Shown here: in pieces, positions 1-5,382 of the stretch
How the letters are laid out: each line of letters opens with the position of its first letter
How positions within the stretch are numbered: the first letter of the stretch is position 1
Assembly (NCBI GenBank): GCA_020432595.1
Contig: JAGQGA010000208.1
Location: 1-8,464, forward strand
Length of the DNA stretch: 8,464 nt
Reading direction: 5' to 3'
Source of the DNA: Anaerolineales bacterium
Lineage (GTDB): Bacteria; Chloroflexota; Anaerolineae; Promineifilales; Promineifilaceae
The notes under the pieces: model-generated
What the model was told of the DNA's origin: nothing
Database searches by the model: none
Seen by the model: the letters and a program-made list of their open reading frames with translations, nothing else
Made by a program: the position numbers and the translations under genes

Positions 1-324
<324 letters not shown>

Positions 325-334
325 TTTTGTGTTT

Positions 335-401
335 ACCGCAGAGGGCGCAAAGATCGCAGAGATTTCTTGTCTTTCTTTGTGCCCTCTGCGCCCTCTGCGG
401 T
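335..401. repeat. Intergenic inverted repeat, CGCAGAGGG type
   Basis: Two perfect 14-bp arms, ACCGCAGAGGGCGC (335-348) and its complement (388-401), face each other across 39 bp. The right arm also contains a tandem duplication of CCCTCTGCG (382-390 and 391-399), and another CGCAGAG lies at 355-361, so the element is built from one short unit in both orientations. It fills most of the tgt-uppP gap. No T-run follows the right arm, so it is not a standard intrinsic terminator, although it could stop or protect a transcript. Repeats of this general look are, from memory, common between genes of Chloroflexota and some other phyla; family membership is not verified. Confidence 0.7.
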
Positions 402-455
402 TCAAATTCTTAAGTTTTTACCAAACCAAGGCATAAAGTAGTTCGAGGTTTTTTT

Positions 456-1274
456 ATGAGTTTAATTGAAGCGATTATTATTGGCCTAATTCAAGGAGCG
501 ACGGAATTTTTACCTATTTCCAGCTCCGGCCACCTGATTTTAGTGCCGCATTTATTGAAGATGAATGAACCGACGCTGGACGTGATTGCGATTGTTCATT
601 TGGGGACGTTGGTGGCGGTTTTGATTTACTTTTTGCGTGATATTTTGTCTATTGTGACGGCGGTGGTAGAGGGGTTGCTGTATAAACGGCCGTTTGAAGC
701 CCCCGAAGCCCGTCTCGGTTGGTACGTCGTCGCCGGTTCCATCCCCGTCGCCATCGTTGGTCTCGCCCTGGCCGACTATTTTGAAAGCGTTCTGGCAACC
801 CCGCTGGTCGCCTCCATCATGCTGCTCTTTACCGCCATTCTCCTCATCGTCGGTGAGCGATTGCTGACTGGCAAAAAAGGGTTGGCGCAAATGACCTGGG
901 GGGATGCGATGTTTATCGGCTTGGCACAAATGCTGGCTCTCATGCCCGGCGTGTCCCGTAGCGGCAGCACCATTACCGCCGGGCTGATGCGCGGTTTAGA
1001 CCGCACCTTGGCGGCTCGCTACAGCTTTTTGCTGGGCATTCCCCCCATTTTGGGCGCTGGGCTGCTGTCCATCATGGACATCATCAACGCCGACAACACC
1101 ATGGCGCAGCTTCCCACCCTGGCCGCCGCCTTTTTTGCCGCCGCCATTTCCGGCTATGCCTGCATCCACTTCCTCCTTACCTGGCTGCGCCAGCGCAGCC
1201 TCTATCTCTTCGCCATCTACTGCGTTGCCTTTTCGCTGTTTAACCTGGCAGTGTTATGGTTTGGCCTCGTTTGA
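456..1274 (+). CDS. uppP: Undecaprenyl-diphosphatase UppP/BacA
   Basis: This is a 272-residue polytopic membrane protein, a normal length for the BacA family, with about eight hydrophobic segments. It dephosphorylates undecaprenyl pyrophosphate to recycle the lipid carrier for peptidoglycan and other wall polymers, and confers bacitracin tolerance when abundant. Both signature motifs are present: QGATEFLPISSSGH (residues 13-26, an (E/Q)xxxE motif with Q13 and E17, then H26) and PGVSRSGST (164-172, with R168 matching the essential Arg of E. coli). Q in place of the first Glu is an accepted family variant. ATG 456 is preceded by GAGG at 445-448, 7 nt upstream. The 3' end overlaps the next gene by 19 nt. 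A palindrome copy (686-693) writes KRPF into a loop at residues 77-80. After it codon choice changes from T/G-ending to C-ending. Confidence 0.96.
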   Translation: MSLIEAIIIGLIQGATEFLPISSSGHLILVPHLLKMNEPTLDVIAIVHLGTLVAVLIYFLRDILSIVTAVVEGLLYKRPFEAPEARLGWYVVAGSIPVAIVGLALADYFESVLATPLVASIMLLFTAILLIVGERLLTGKKGLAQMTWGDAMFIGLAQMLALMPGVSRSGSTITAGLMRGLDRTLAARYSFLLGIPPILGAGLLSIMDIINADNTMAQLPTLAAAFFAAAISGYACIHFLLTWLRQRSLYLFAIYCVAFSLFNLAVLWFGLV

Positions 1275-2137
1275 GTTTGTTTGTCGAGCGTAGGGCGTGG
1301 GGTGTGGGGTGTAAAACACGCCCTACGCCCTACACCTTACTCCCCACCCTCTTCCTCCTCCTCACCGCCTGCACCACCCAACCTGCTCCACCGCCCAACC
1401 TGCCCCCCATGCCGGCCGTTAGCAGCCTGCGAATTGGGGTTGCCAGCAGTGCCGTGGGGGTGGTCGGTTTGGTGACGGAGCCGTATGGGGAAGAACGGCC
1501 GTTTACCCACCTCCAATTCATCCCCGCCAACAGTGCTGCCCTCTGGCAAGGGCTGGCCGATGGCACCCTCGATGCCGCCCTGCTCCACGTCATCCCTGCC
1601 GACAACAACCGCTGGTTTAACCCGGTAGCCCTAGACGGGCTGGCGGTGGTGGTGAACCCGGTCAACCCGGTGCGGGAGCTATCGCTGGCGCAGGTGCAGG
1701 GGTTGTTTTCGGGGCAAGTTACCAATTGGCGGGACGTAGGCGGCGACGATGCGCCGGTGATGCTCATCAGCCGGGAGGTGGGGTCAGGGGCGCGGACGCT
1801 GCTGACGCAGCAGGTGCTGGGGGAGCGGCGGCTGGCGTTAAACGCGCAAATTGTGGCGGATCAGGCGGCGGTGCTGGCGGTGGTGGCGGGGGAAGAAACG
1901 GCCGTTGGCTATGCCATGATGGGCAGCGTGGGGGAGGAGGTGGTGAGGGTGGCGATAAACGGCCGTTTGCCAACCCCCAACGAAACCGGCACGCAAAACT
2001 ACCCCCTCACCACTCCTCTCTACTTTGTCGCCCCCACGCCCGACGAACCTCAGGGCGAACTCCGCGCCTTCCTCGCCTGGCTTCAATCCCCGGCCGGGCA
2101 AGCCATTCTCTCGCAAAAATACGGCCGTGTGCGTTAA
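1256..2137 (+). CDS. PstS-like substrate-binding lipoprotein
   Basis: The protein is 293 residues from ATG 1256. A lipobox, LTAC (residues 36-39, after TLFLL), predicts lipid attachment at C39, followed by a Pro-rich tether and a periplasmic-binding domain of the PBP_like_2 (PstS) type. Typical blocks are AVVVNPVNPV, SLAQVQGLFSGQVTNWRDVGG and SREVGSGAR (162-170); the last matches the phosphate-binding loop of PstS proteins. The likely ligand is phosphate or another oxyanion, but no permease or ATPase genes are nearby, so the ligand is not settled. The start is uncertain. ATG 1256 overlaps uppP by 19 nt and gives a 38-residue signal region whose first half is encoded by an inverted repeat (1290-1333). 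GTG 1304 would give a more usual 22-residue signal peptide, but no clear ribosome site supports it. Four ACGGCCGT copies lie in this gene, the densest in the window. Confidence 0.85.
   Translation: MVWPRLSLFVERRAWGVGCKTRPTPYTLLPTLFLLLTACTTQPAPPPNLPPMPAVSSLRIGVASSAVGVVGLVTEPYGEERPFTHLQFIPANSAALWQGLADGTLDAALLHVIPADNNRWFNPVALDGLAVVVNPVNPVRELSLAQVQGLFSGQVTNWRDVGGDDAPVMLISREVGSGARTLLTQQVLGERRLALNAQIVADQAAVLAVVAGEETAVGYAMMGSVGEEVVRVAINGRLPTPNETGTQNYPLTTPLYFVAPTPDEPQGELRAFLAWLQSPAGQAILSQKYGRVR
1290..1336. repeat. GTAGGGCGT inverted repeat inside a signal-peptide region
   Basis: GTAGGGCGT (1290-1298) is followed by its perfect complement ACGCCCTAC, which occurs twice with a 7-bp period (1318-1326 and 1325-1333). 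Between the arms lie G-rich GGGGTGT units and a small GTGT-AAA-ACAC hairpin (1309-1319). The element straddles the uppP-lipoprotein junction and is translated as part of the lipoprotein N-terminus (residues about 12-27). The same 9-mer recurs at 7170-7178, and a GTAGGGGCGT relative at 2210-2219. It looks like a dispersed small repeat that inserted here. Confidence 0.6.
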
Positions 2138-2210
2138 ATAGTACCATCCCCAGCCAGTTCTATGATATGCTACTATAAAGCATTGGGAATTTGAGGGTCG
2201 GCAGACAATG

Positions 2211-2233
2211 TAGGGGCGTATTGCATACGCCCT
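2211..2233. repeat. GGGCGTAT hairpin in the gap before the hydrolase gene
   Basis: GGGCGTAT (2214-2221) and ATACGCCC (2225-2232) form a perfect 8-bp stem with a 3-nt loop. The left flank TGTAGG makes it resemble widespread TGTAGGGGCGTA-type intergenic repeats (recognised from memory only). It sits in the 167-bp gap (2138-2304) between the lipoprotein and hydrolase genes. The rest of that gap holds an AT-rich patch (about 2161-2180, with TATGAT and TATAAA but no convincing -35 box), a C-rich stretch and one ACGGCCGT copy (2269-2276). The stem is followed by CTTTCC, not a T-run, so a terminator role is weak. Confidence 0.6.
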
Positions 2234-2290
2234 TTCCCCCACACGCCAACCACCCCTTGAAACCCCAAACGGCCGTTATTGTTCACCCTA

Positions 2291-2298
2291 AAGGAGAG
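2291..2298 (+). promoter_or_regulatory. Ribosome binding site that fixes the hydrolase start
   Basis: AAGGAGAG lies about 8 nt before ATG 2305 and is the strongest Shine-Dalgarno in the window. The open frame extends upstream to 2191, but that extension would translate the hairpin repeat and the palindrome and has no ribosome site, so ATG 2305 is preferred. Confidence 0.75.
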
Positions 2299-2304
2299 AA
2301 AAAC

Positions 2305-3267
2305 ATGCACCCTCTGACAGATCCACAATTGATTGAAGGCCTGGCACTATTTGAGCAAATGGTTCCCGGCGGCATTACCCTTGACGATATTCCTGCCACC
2401 CGCCAATTTTTAGCTGGTTTGAATGCGGCGATGGCCTCCCAAGTGCCAGACATACCCGGCGTAGCCACCAGTGACCATTATGCACCGGGGTCAGATGGCG
2501 CACCCGATGTCATGGTGCGCGTTTATCAGCCCGAAACCCGCCCCGACACCTTGCCCGCCCTCCTTTGGATTCACGGTGGCGGTTATGTTTTGGGTGATGT
2601 AGCTGGGGATGATCTCAAGGCCAAAGGGTTAACCCTGGCCTTGAATTGCGTGGTTGCCTCCGTTGAATATCGCCTAGCGCCTGAACACCCCTTCCCCGCT
2701 CCATTAGAAGATTGTTACGCCGCCCTCAAATGGCTGGCCGACAATGCCGACCAATTTGGGGTGAACAAAGCCCGCATTGCCATTGGTGGAGCCAGTGCCG
2801 GTGGCGGTTTGGCGGCCGGACTAGGGTTGCTGGCGCGGGATCGAGCCGAAGTGACGGTCTGTTACCAGCTTTTGATTTACCCCATGATTGACGACACAAA
2901 TATTGCCCAAGCTGGCCCAGACGTGCCTGATGCTCCCCTGTGGACGCGAGCCAGCAATTTGCTGGGCTGGCGTGCCTATCTTAATCAGGAGCCGGGTAGT
3001 GAGGGAGTTTCCCCCTATGCCGCACCCACGCGGGCCGAGGATGTGAGTGGGTTGCCCCCCACCTATATTGGTGTCGGCACTCCCGATCTGTTCCGCGATG
3101 AGGACATTGCCTATGCCCAACGGCTGATGAAGGCTGGTGTGCCGACAGAACTCCACGTTTACGCCGATGGTTTCCACGGCTTTGACGGCTTTGCCGCAGG
3201 TTCAGATGCGGCTCAACGCTTCTCAGGGGAACAAATTCGCTTGTTAAGCCGGGCGTTGCACGGTTAA
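2305..3267 (+). CDS. HSL-family alpha/beta hydrolase (esterase/lipase)
   Basis: This is a 320-residue cytoplasmic serine hydrolase of the hormone-sensitive-lipase (bacterial family IV) type; it has no signal peptide. The diagnostic features are in the usual order. HGGG (90-93) forms the oxyanion hole. VEYRLAPEHPFPAPLEDC (from about 120) is the family's characteristic strand and loop. GASAG (162-166) carries nucleophile S164. GTPDLFRDED supplies the acid D261, and HGF supplies H291. Length is normal and the triad is complete, so it should be an active carboxylesterase on short-chain or small lipophilic esters; the natural substrate cannot be read from sequence. It is probably transcribed alone, with hairpin repeats on both sides. 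No ACGGCCGT copy lies within it. Confidence 0.93.
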   Translation: MHPLTDPQLIEGLALFEQMVPGGITLDDIPATRQFLAGLNAAMASQVPDIPGVATSDHYAPGSDGAPDVMVRVYQPETRPDTLPALLWIHGGGYVLGDVAGDDLKAKGLTLALNCVVASVEYRLAPEHPFPAPLEDCYAALKWLADNADQFGVNKARIAIGGASAGGGLAAGLGLLARDRAEVTVCYQLLIYPMIDDTNIAQAGPDVPDAPLWTRASNLLGWRAYLNQEPGSEGVSPYAAPTRAEDVSGLPPTYIGVGTPDLFRDEDIAYAQRLMKAGVPTELHVYADGFHGFDGFAAGSDAAQRFSGEQIRLLSRALHG

Positions 3268-3276
3268 TGCTATCAA

Positions 3277-3309
3277 ATGTGACTGGCACTTCCGAAGTGC
3301 CGGTCACAT
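3277..3309. repeat. Long hairpin after the hydrolase gene
   Basis: A 15-bp stem, arms 3277-3291 and 3295-3309 with only CCG between them, contains GTGAC-TGGCACTTC and its near-complement. The sole imperfection is T3284 opposite G3302, which would still pair as G-U in RNA. It begins 10 nt after the hydrolase stop codon. No T-run follows (GAACACAG), so it is an unconventional terminator at best; it could act as a 3' end stabiliser or be one copy of a dispersed repeat. Confidence 0.7.
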
Positions 3310-3325
3310 GAACACAGAGTGTTTG

Positions 3326-3359
3326 AGAAGTTCAACTTCTGTTGAGAAGTTGAACTTCT
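3326..3359. repeat. Nested palindrome just upstream of the methyltransferase start
   Basis: AGAAGTTCAACTTCT (3326-3340) and AGAAGTTGAACTTCT (3345-3359) are perfect reverse complements separated by GTTG. Each arm is itself a 7+1+7 palindrome differing only in its central base. The structure can therefore fold as one 15-bp hairpin or as two small ones. The right arm ends 12 nt before ATG 3372, where the ribosome would load, so it may affect translation or bind a dimeric regulator. It may also simply be a dispersed repeat. Confidence 0.65.
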
Positions 3360-3371
3360 TGCCGAAGCGAT

Positions 3372-4190
3372 ATGTCAACAACAGGATCATATGATCGTCA
3401 TTCTCACCGTGACGATGCGGCCGAAATTCAGCGGCTGGCATCGCAAGCGCGTTCTGGCTGGGGCAAGGAAGCCCGTAAGCTGATTTGGTTTGGGCTGCGC
3501 GATGGGATGTCGCTGCTGGAACCGGGCAGTGGGCCGGGGTTTGTGACGGCACAACTGCTGGATTTGCTGCCAACCAGCACCATCACCTGCCTGGAAATAG
3601 ATCCGGCCTTGTTGGCGCAGGCACAGCAGGAACTGCAAGACAAGGTGGGTGAGCGCGTTCGTTTTGTTGAAGGTTCGGTGCTGGAGACGGGGTTAGAGGC
3701 CAACCAGTTTGATTTTGTTTATGCTCGGCTGCTGCTACAGCATTTGTCTGACCCCGTTGGGGCGGTGCGGGAGATGTTTCGTGTCTTGAAGCCAGGCGGC
3801 AAACTGGTCATTTATGATGTGGATGATGACCTGTTTGGCTTTTTTGACCCCCCGATTCCCGAATTTGCTCCGGTGCTGGCACGGTTTGGGGAGGCGCAGG
3901 CGGTGCGAGGGGGAGATCGGCGGATTGGGCGGCGGCTGTGGCGGATGCTGCGGGCGGTGGGGTTTGACAATCTAGGCTTGGAGGTTTTGGCGTCTCATAG
4001 TGATGAGGCGAGCCTTGAATCATTTATGCAGCATCTTGACCCGGATCGTTTGGCGTGGTTGGTGAATGGAGGGTGGTTAGCGCAGGCGGAACTAGATGCC
4101 TTTGCCGTTGCCCGGCAAAAATTTATGGAGTCGGCAGAGGCGTATACGCTGTGGATGATGGTGATGGTGTGTGGGGAGAAGCCTGAATGA
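3372..4190 (+). CDS. Class I SAM-dependent methyltransferase
   Basis: The protein is 272 residues with a Rossmann methyltransferase fold of the UbiE/Methyltransf_11-25 kind. The SAM motifs are in order: motif I LLEPGSGPG (48-56), an acidic residue at the end of strand 2 (CLEIDP, E75), VEGSVLE (motif II region), FDFVYARLLLQHL (113-125) and LKPGGKLVIYDV (139-150). The C-terminal third, with its Trp-rich helical stretch, is probably the substrate lid. The substrate is unknown. The start is ATG 3372; no good Shine-Dalgarno is visible, only GAAG at 3364-3367, and a nested palindrome lies immediately upstream. The stop overlaps the next start (ATGA, 4187-4190). G exceeds C along most of the gene and there is no ACGGCCGT copy. 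Confidence 0.9.
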   Translation: MSTTGSYDRHSHRDDAAEIQRLASQARSGWGKEARKLIWFGLRDGMSLLEPGSGPGFVTAQLLDLLPTSTITCLEIDPALLAQAQQELQDKVGERVRFVEGSVLETGLEANQFDFVYARLLLQHLSDPVGAVREMFRVLKPGGKLVIYDVDDDLFGFFDPPIPEFAPVLARFGEAQAVRGGDRRIGRRLWRMLRAVGFDNLGLEVLASHSDEASLESFMQHLDPDRLAWLVNGGWLAQAELDAFAVARQKFMESAEAYTLWMMVMVCGEKPE

Positions 4191-4501
4191 ATGTATCTGA
4201 TCTGTTTGCCGAAGAACCTTGGCAATGGGGCTTGCGAGGCGATCCCTGGCTTTGGGAGGAAATGCGAACTCATTTTCGCAATACGCCTCTGCCGGCAACT
4301 GCGGCAGAACTGCGCGGGCTGCTGGAAAAAGCGTATGAAGCGCTTACCGAGCATTCGTTGAGCGATGAGCAACCGTTTTGCATCGAGCGATTTAAGCACG
4401 GCGGCATGTCAAGCGGCTTTGTTAGCCCCCGGTTTTGGGTGGAAACGGCCGTTCCTTTGTTGTTGGGGCGGTGGGAAACAGCTACTCAGTCATGTGAATA
4501 A
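4187..4501 (+). CDS. Small conserved-looking protein of unknown function
   Basis: This is a 104-residue soluble, acidic protein whose ATG overlaps the methyltransferase stop by 4 nt, so it is very probably translated by coupling. It has an ordered look: WGLRGDPWLWEEMR (14-27), TPLPATAAELRGLLEKAYEALT (33-54), a HGGMSSGFVSPRFW block (71-84) and a closing PLLLGRW. The GDPxLW and HGGMSSGxxSPxFW pattern is familiar to me from small hypothetical proteins of several phyla, but I cannot name a family or role. No signal peptide or membrane segment is present. The last residues (about 97-104) overlap the 3' end of the convergent toxin gene by 16 nt and may differ from relatives. A palindrome copy (4445-4452) encodes TAV. 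Confidence 0.75.
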   Translation: MNVSDLFAEEPWQWGLRGDPWLWEEMRTHFRNTPLPATAAELRGLLEKAYEALTEHSLSDEQPFCIERFKHGGMSSGFVSPRFWVETAVPLLLGRWETATQSCE

Positions 4502-4914
4502 ATATGATCCAGAAACTCAACAAAATCATATGCACGAATCATAGCCACATGCTCGTAGCTGTTCAGCGTCAACAAATCTGAATCACCGGTGACGATATAA
4601 TTCGCGTTCCCTTCAATCGCACAGGCAATAAATTTGTCATCTTTGGGGTCACGGCAAATACCTGAGAGATACAGCTCGCCTGGTACAAATTCTGTATCAG
4701 CTTCCAACAATTCCAAGAGCGCAGAGGGATCTGTGCGTAAGTATTGCCGTAAACGTGGTCTGTTTACAACATTACGCACTTCTGCCAGAATAAGCGGTGA
4801 GATCAGATAGACAAAGTGCCCTTTTTCCCAATGAGCCACCAAACGCGACATGGTCTCACCTTGGGTGAGCAAATAGCTGATAATCAGATTGGTGTCAATA
4901 ACGGCGCGAACCAT
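4486..4914 (-). CDS. PIN-domain toxin (VapC-like ribonuclease)
   Basis: This 142-residue protein is a PIN-domain toxin of the putative toxin-antitoxin PIN-family (COG1569-like) type, expected to be a metal-dependent endoribonuclease neutralised by the antitoxin encoded just upstream. The PIN acidic residues are in place: D7 in VIDTNLIISYLL, E45 in LILAEVRNVV, D93 in the DPKDDKF motif, and D111/D113 in VTGDSDLL. With the full acidic set and normal length it should be active. Its ATG lies 3 nt after the antitoxin stop, an operon arrangement. The pair is visibly more AT-rich and has more mixed codon choice than the genes on either side, and neither contains the ACGGCCGT palindrome. Both points are consistent with horizontal acquisition. 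Confidence 0.92.
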   Translation of the reverse strand: MVRAVIDTNLIISYLLTQGETMSRLVAHWEKGHFVYLISPLILAEVRNVVNRPRLRQYLRTDPSALLELLEADTEFVPGELYLSGICRDPKDDKFIACAIEGNANYIVTGDSDLLTLNSYEHVAMIRAYDFVEFLDHIYSHD

Positions 4915-4917
4915 AGG

Positions 4918-5235
4918 TTAATCAGGTGTATCGGTTTGTTCAGCAAAAATTTCTGATCTTATAGCGTCAATGAGAGCCAGAGCCTCAGCTTCGGTGAGAT
5001 TGTTCACTGCTGCATTGGCGGCAGCGGCTTGTTGTAAGTGGTCAAAGCGTGTGGCGCGGGCTTGCTTGTATTGCCAATACGCCTGATATTCATCATAGGA
5101 AAGAATGGCTGCCATGGGCTTGCCGTATGTTTCCACAATGATTGGTTCGCCACGGGTGCGAGTCCAGTCAATAATTTCCCGCGTGTTTTTTTGTAGCTCG
5201 GTAGAAGTAACGATCTTTGACATATTGTTTTCCAT
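4918..5235 (-). CDS. Phd/YefM-type antitoxin
   Basis: This is a 105-residue antitoxin (from ATG 5235) paired with the PIN toxin. The N-terminal half has the Phd/YefM DNA-binding fold pattern: VTSTELQKNTREIIDWTRTRG, then EPIIVETYGKPMAAILSYDEYQAY. The C-terminal half is Ala-, Gln- and Glu-rich (LQQAAAANAAV, LTEAEALALIDAIRSEIF), as expected for the disordered or helical part that wraps the toxin. An internal ATG at 5223 (MSKIV) is preceded by GGAAAA and gives 101 residues; it may be the true start, since the best -10-like box (5238-5243) would place the mRNA start near 5231. Antitoxin and complex normally repress their own promoter, and overlapping palindromes upstream support that here. Confidence 0.9.
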   Translation of the reverse strand: MENNMSKIVTSTELQKNTREIIDWTRTRGEPIIVETYGKPMAAILSYDEYQAYWQYKQARATRFDHLQQAAAANAAVNNLTEAEALALIDAIRSEIFAEQTDTPD

Positions 5236-5237
5236 AA

Positions 5238-5256
5238 ATCATATAAGTTATATAAC
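5238..5256 (-). promoter_or_regulatory. Probable promoter/operator of the toxin-antitoxin operon
   Basis: Upstream of the antitoxin start lies a very AT-rich stretch with two overlapping palindromes: ATATAA-G-TTATAT (5241-5253) and GTTATATAAC (5247-5256). Read on the minus strand it also contains TATGAT (5238-5243) and TATAAC (5247-5252), both one base from the -10 consensus. No convincing -35 box is seen. The overlap of palindrome and -10 suits autorepression by a Phd-type dimer; this is inference. Confidence 0.4.
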
Positions 5257-5315
5257 AAGCATAATTTACCATGTTTATACTTGTTTGGCAATGGCGTAGT
5301 CAGCCTAGTGAATGG

Positions 5316-5344
5316 TTGCCTCGGTTGGGAAATTGTTTGATAAT
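5316..5344 (+). promoter_or_regulatory. Candidate sigma-70-type promoter for the ether-lipid gene
   Basis: TTGCCT (5316-5321) and GATAAT (5339-5344) are separated by exactly 17 nt. They match the -35 and -10 consensus at four and five of six positions. Transcription would begin near 5351, leaving a leader of about 32 nt before ATG 5383. The gap 5236-5373 otherwise holds only the toxin-antitoxin control region. Confidence 0.45.
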
Positions 5345-5368
5345 GCCCAGGCAAGTAAATTCAAAAGC

Positions 5369-5373
5369 AGGGG
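5369..5373 (+). promoter_or_regulatory. Ribosome binding site fixing the FAD-enzyme start
   Basis: AGGGG lies 9 nt before ATG 5383. The same frame could begin at TTG 5374 or 5377, but those codons touch or nearly touch the Shine-Dalgarno, so ATG 5383 (MADKSLDKGG) is the likely start. Confidence 0.6.
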
Positions 5374-5382
5374 TTGTTGAAA

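Noticed and set aside
335..401. Intrinsic terminator or short CRISPR-like array after tgt
   Set aside because: There is no T-run after the right arm, and the units are inverted and tandem without spacers of uniform length.
402..455. Promoter for uppP in the AT-rich leader
   Set aside because: Weak -10-like strings (for example CATAAA at 432) occur, but no -35 box lies at a suitable distance.
1726..2178. Gly/Arg-rich open frame on the plus strand inside the lipoprotein gene
   Set aside because: It is a frame-shifted reading of G-rich codons of the lipoprotein gene; it has no start signal and is low-complexity, unlike a real protein.
1838..2242. Minus-strand open frame across the lipoprotein 3' end and the following gap
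   Set aside because: It is antisense to the conserved binding-protein domain and to a repeat hairpin, and has no protein-like features.
2191..2304. N-terminal extension of the hydrolase from ATG 2191
   Set aside because: The extension would translate the GGGCGTAT hairpin and a palindrome copy. ATG 2305 has a strong Shine-Dalgarno and gives a normal family length.
3277..3309. Rho-independent terminator of the hydrolase gene
   Set aside because: The stem is long and strong but is followed by GAACACAG instead of a T-run; it is kept as a repeat with only a possible terminator role.
3995..4399. Minus-strand open frame opposite the methyltransferase and small-protein genes
   Set aside because: It spans two well-supported genes on the other strand and shows no recognisable motif.
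4486..5256. An anti-phage defence island around the toxin-antitoxin pair
   Set aside because: Only an ordinary PIN/Phd-type pair is present; the neighbouring genes are metabolic and no other defence gene is seen.
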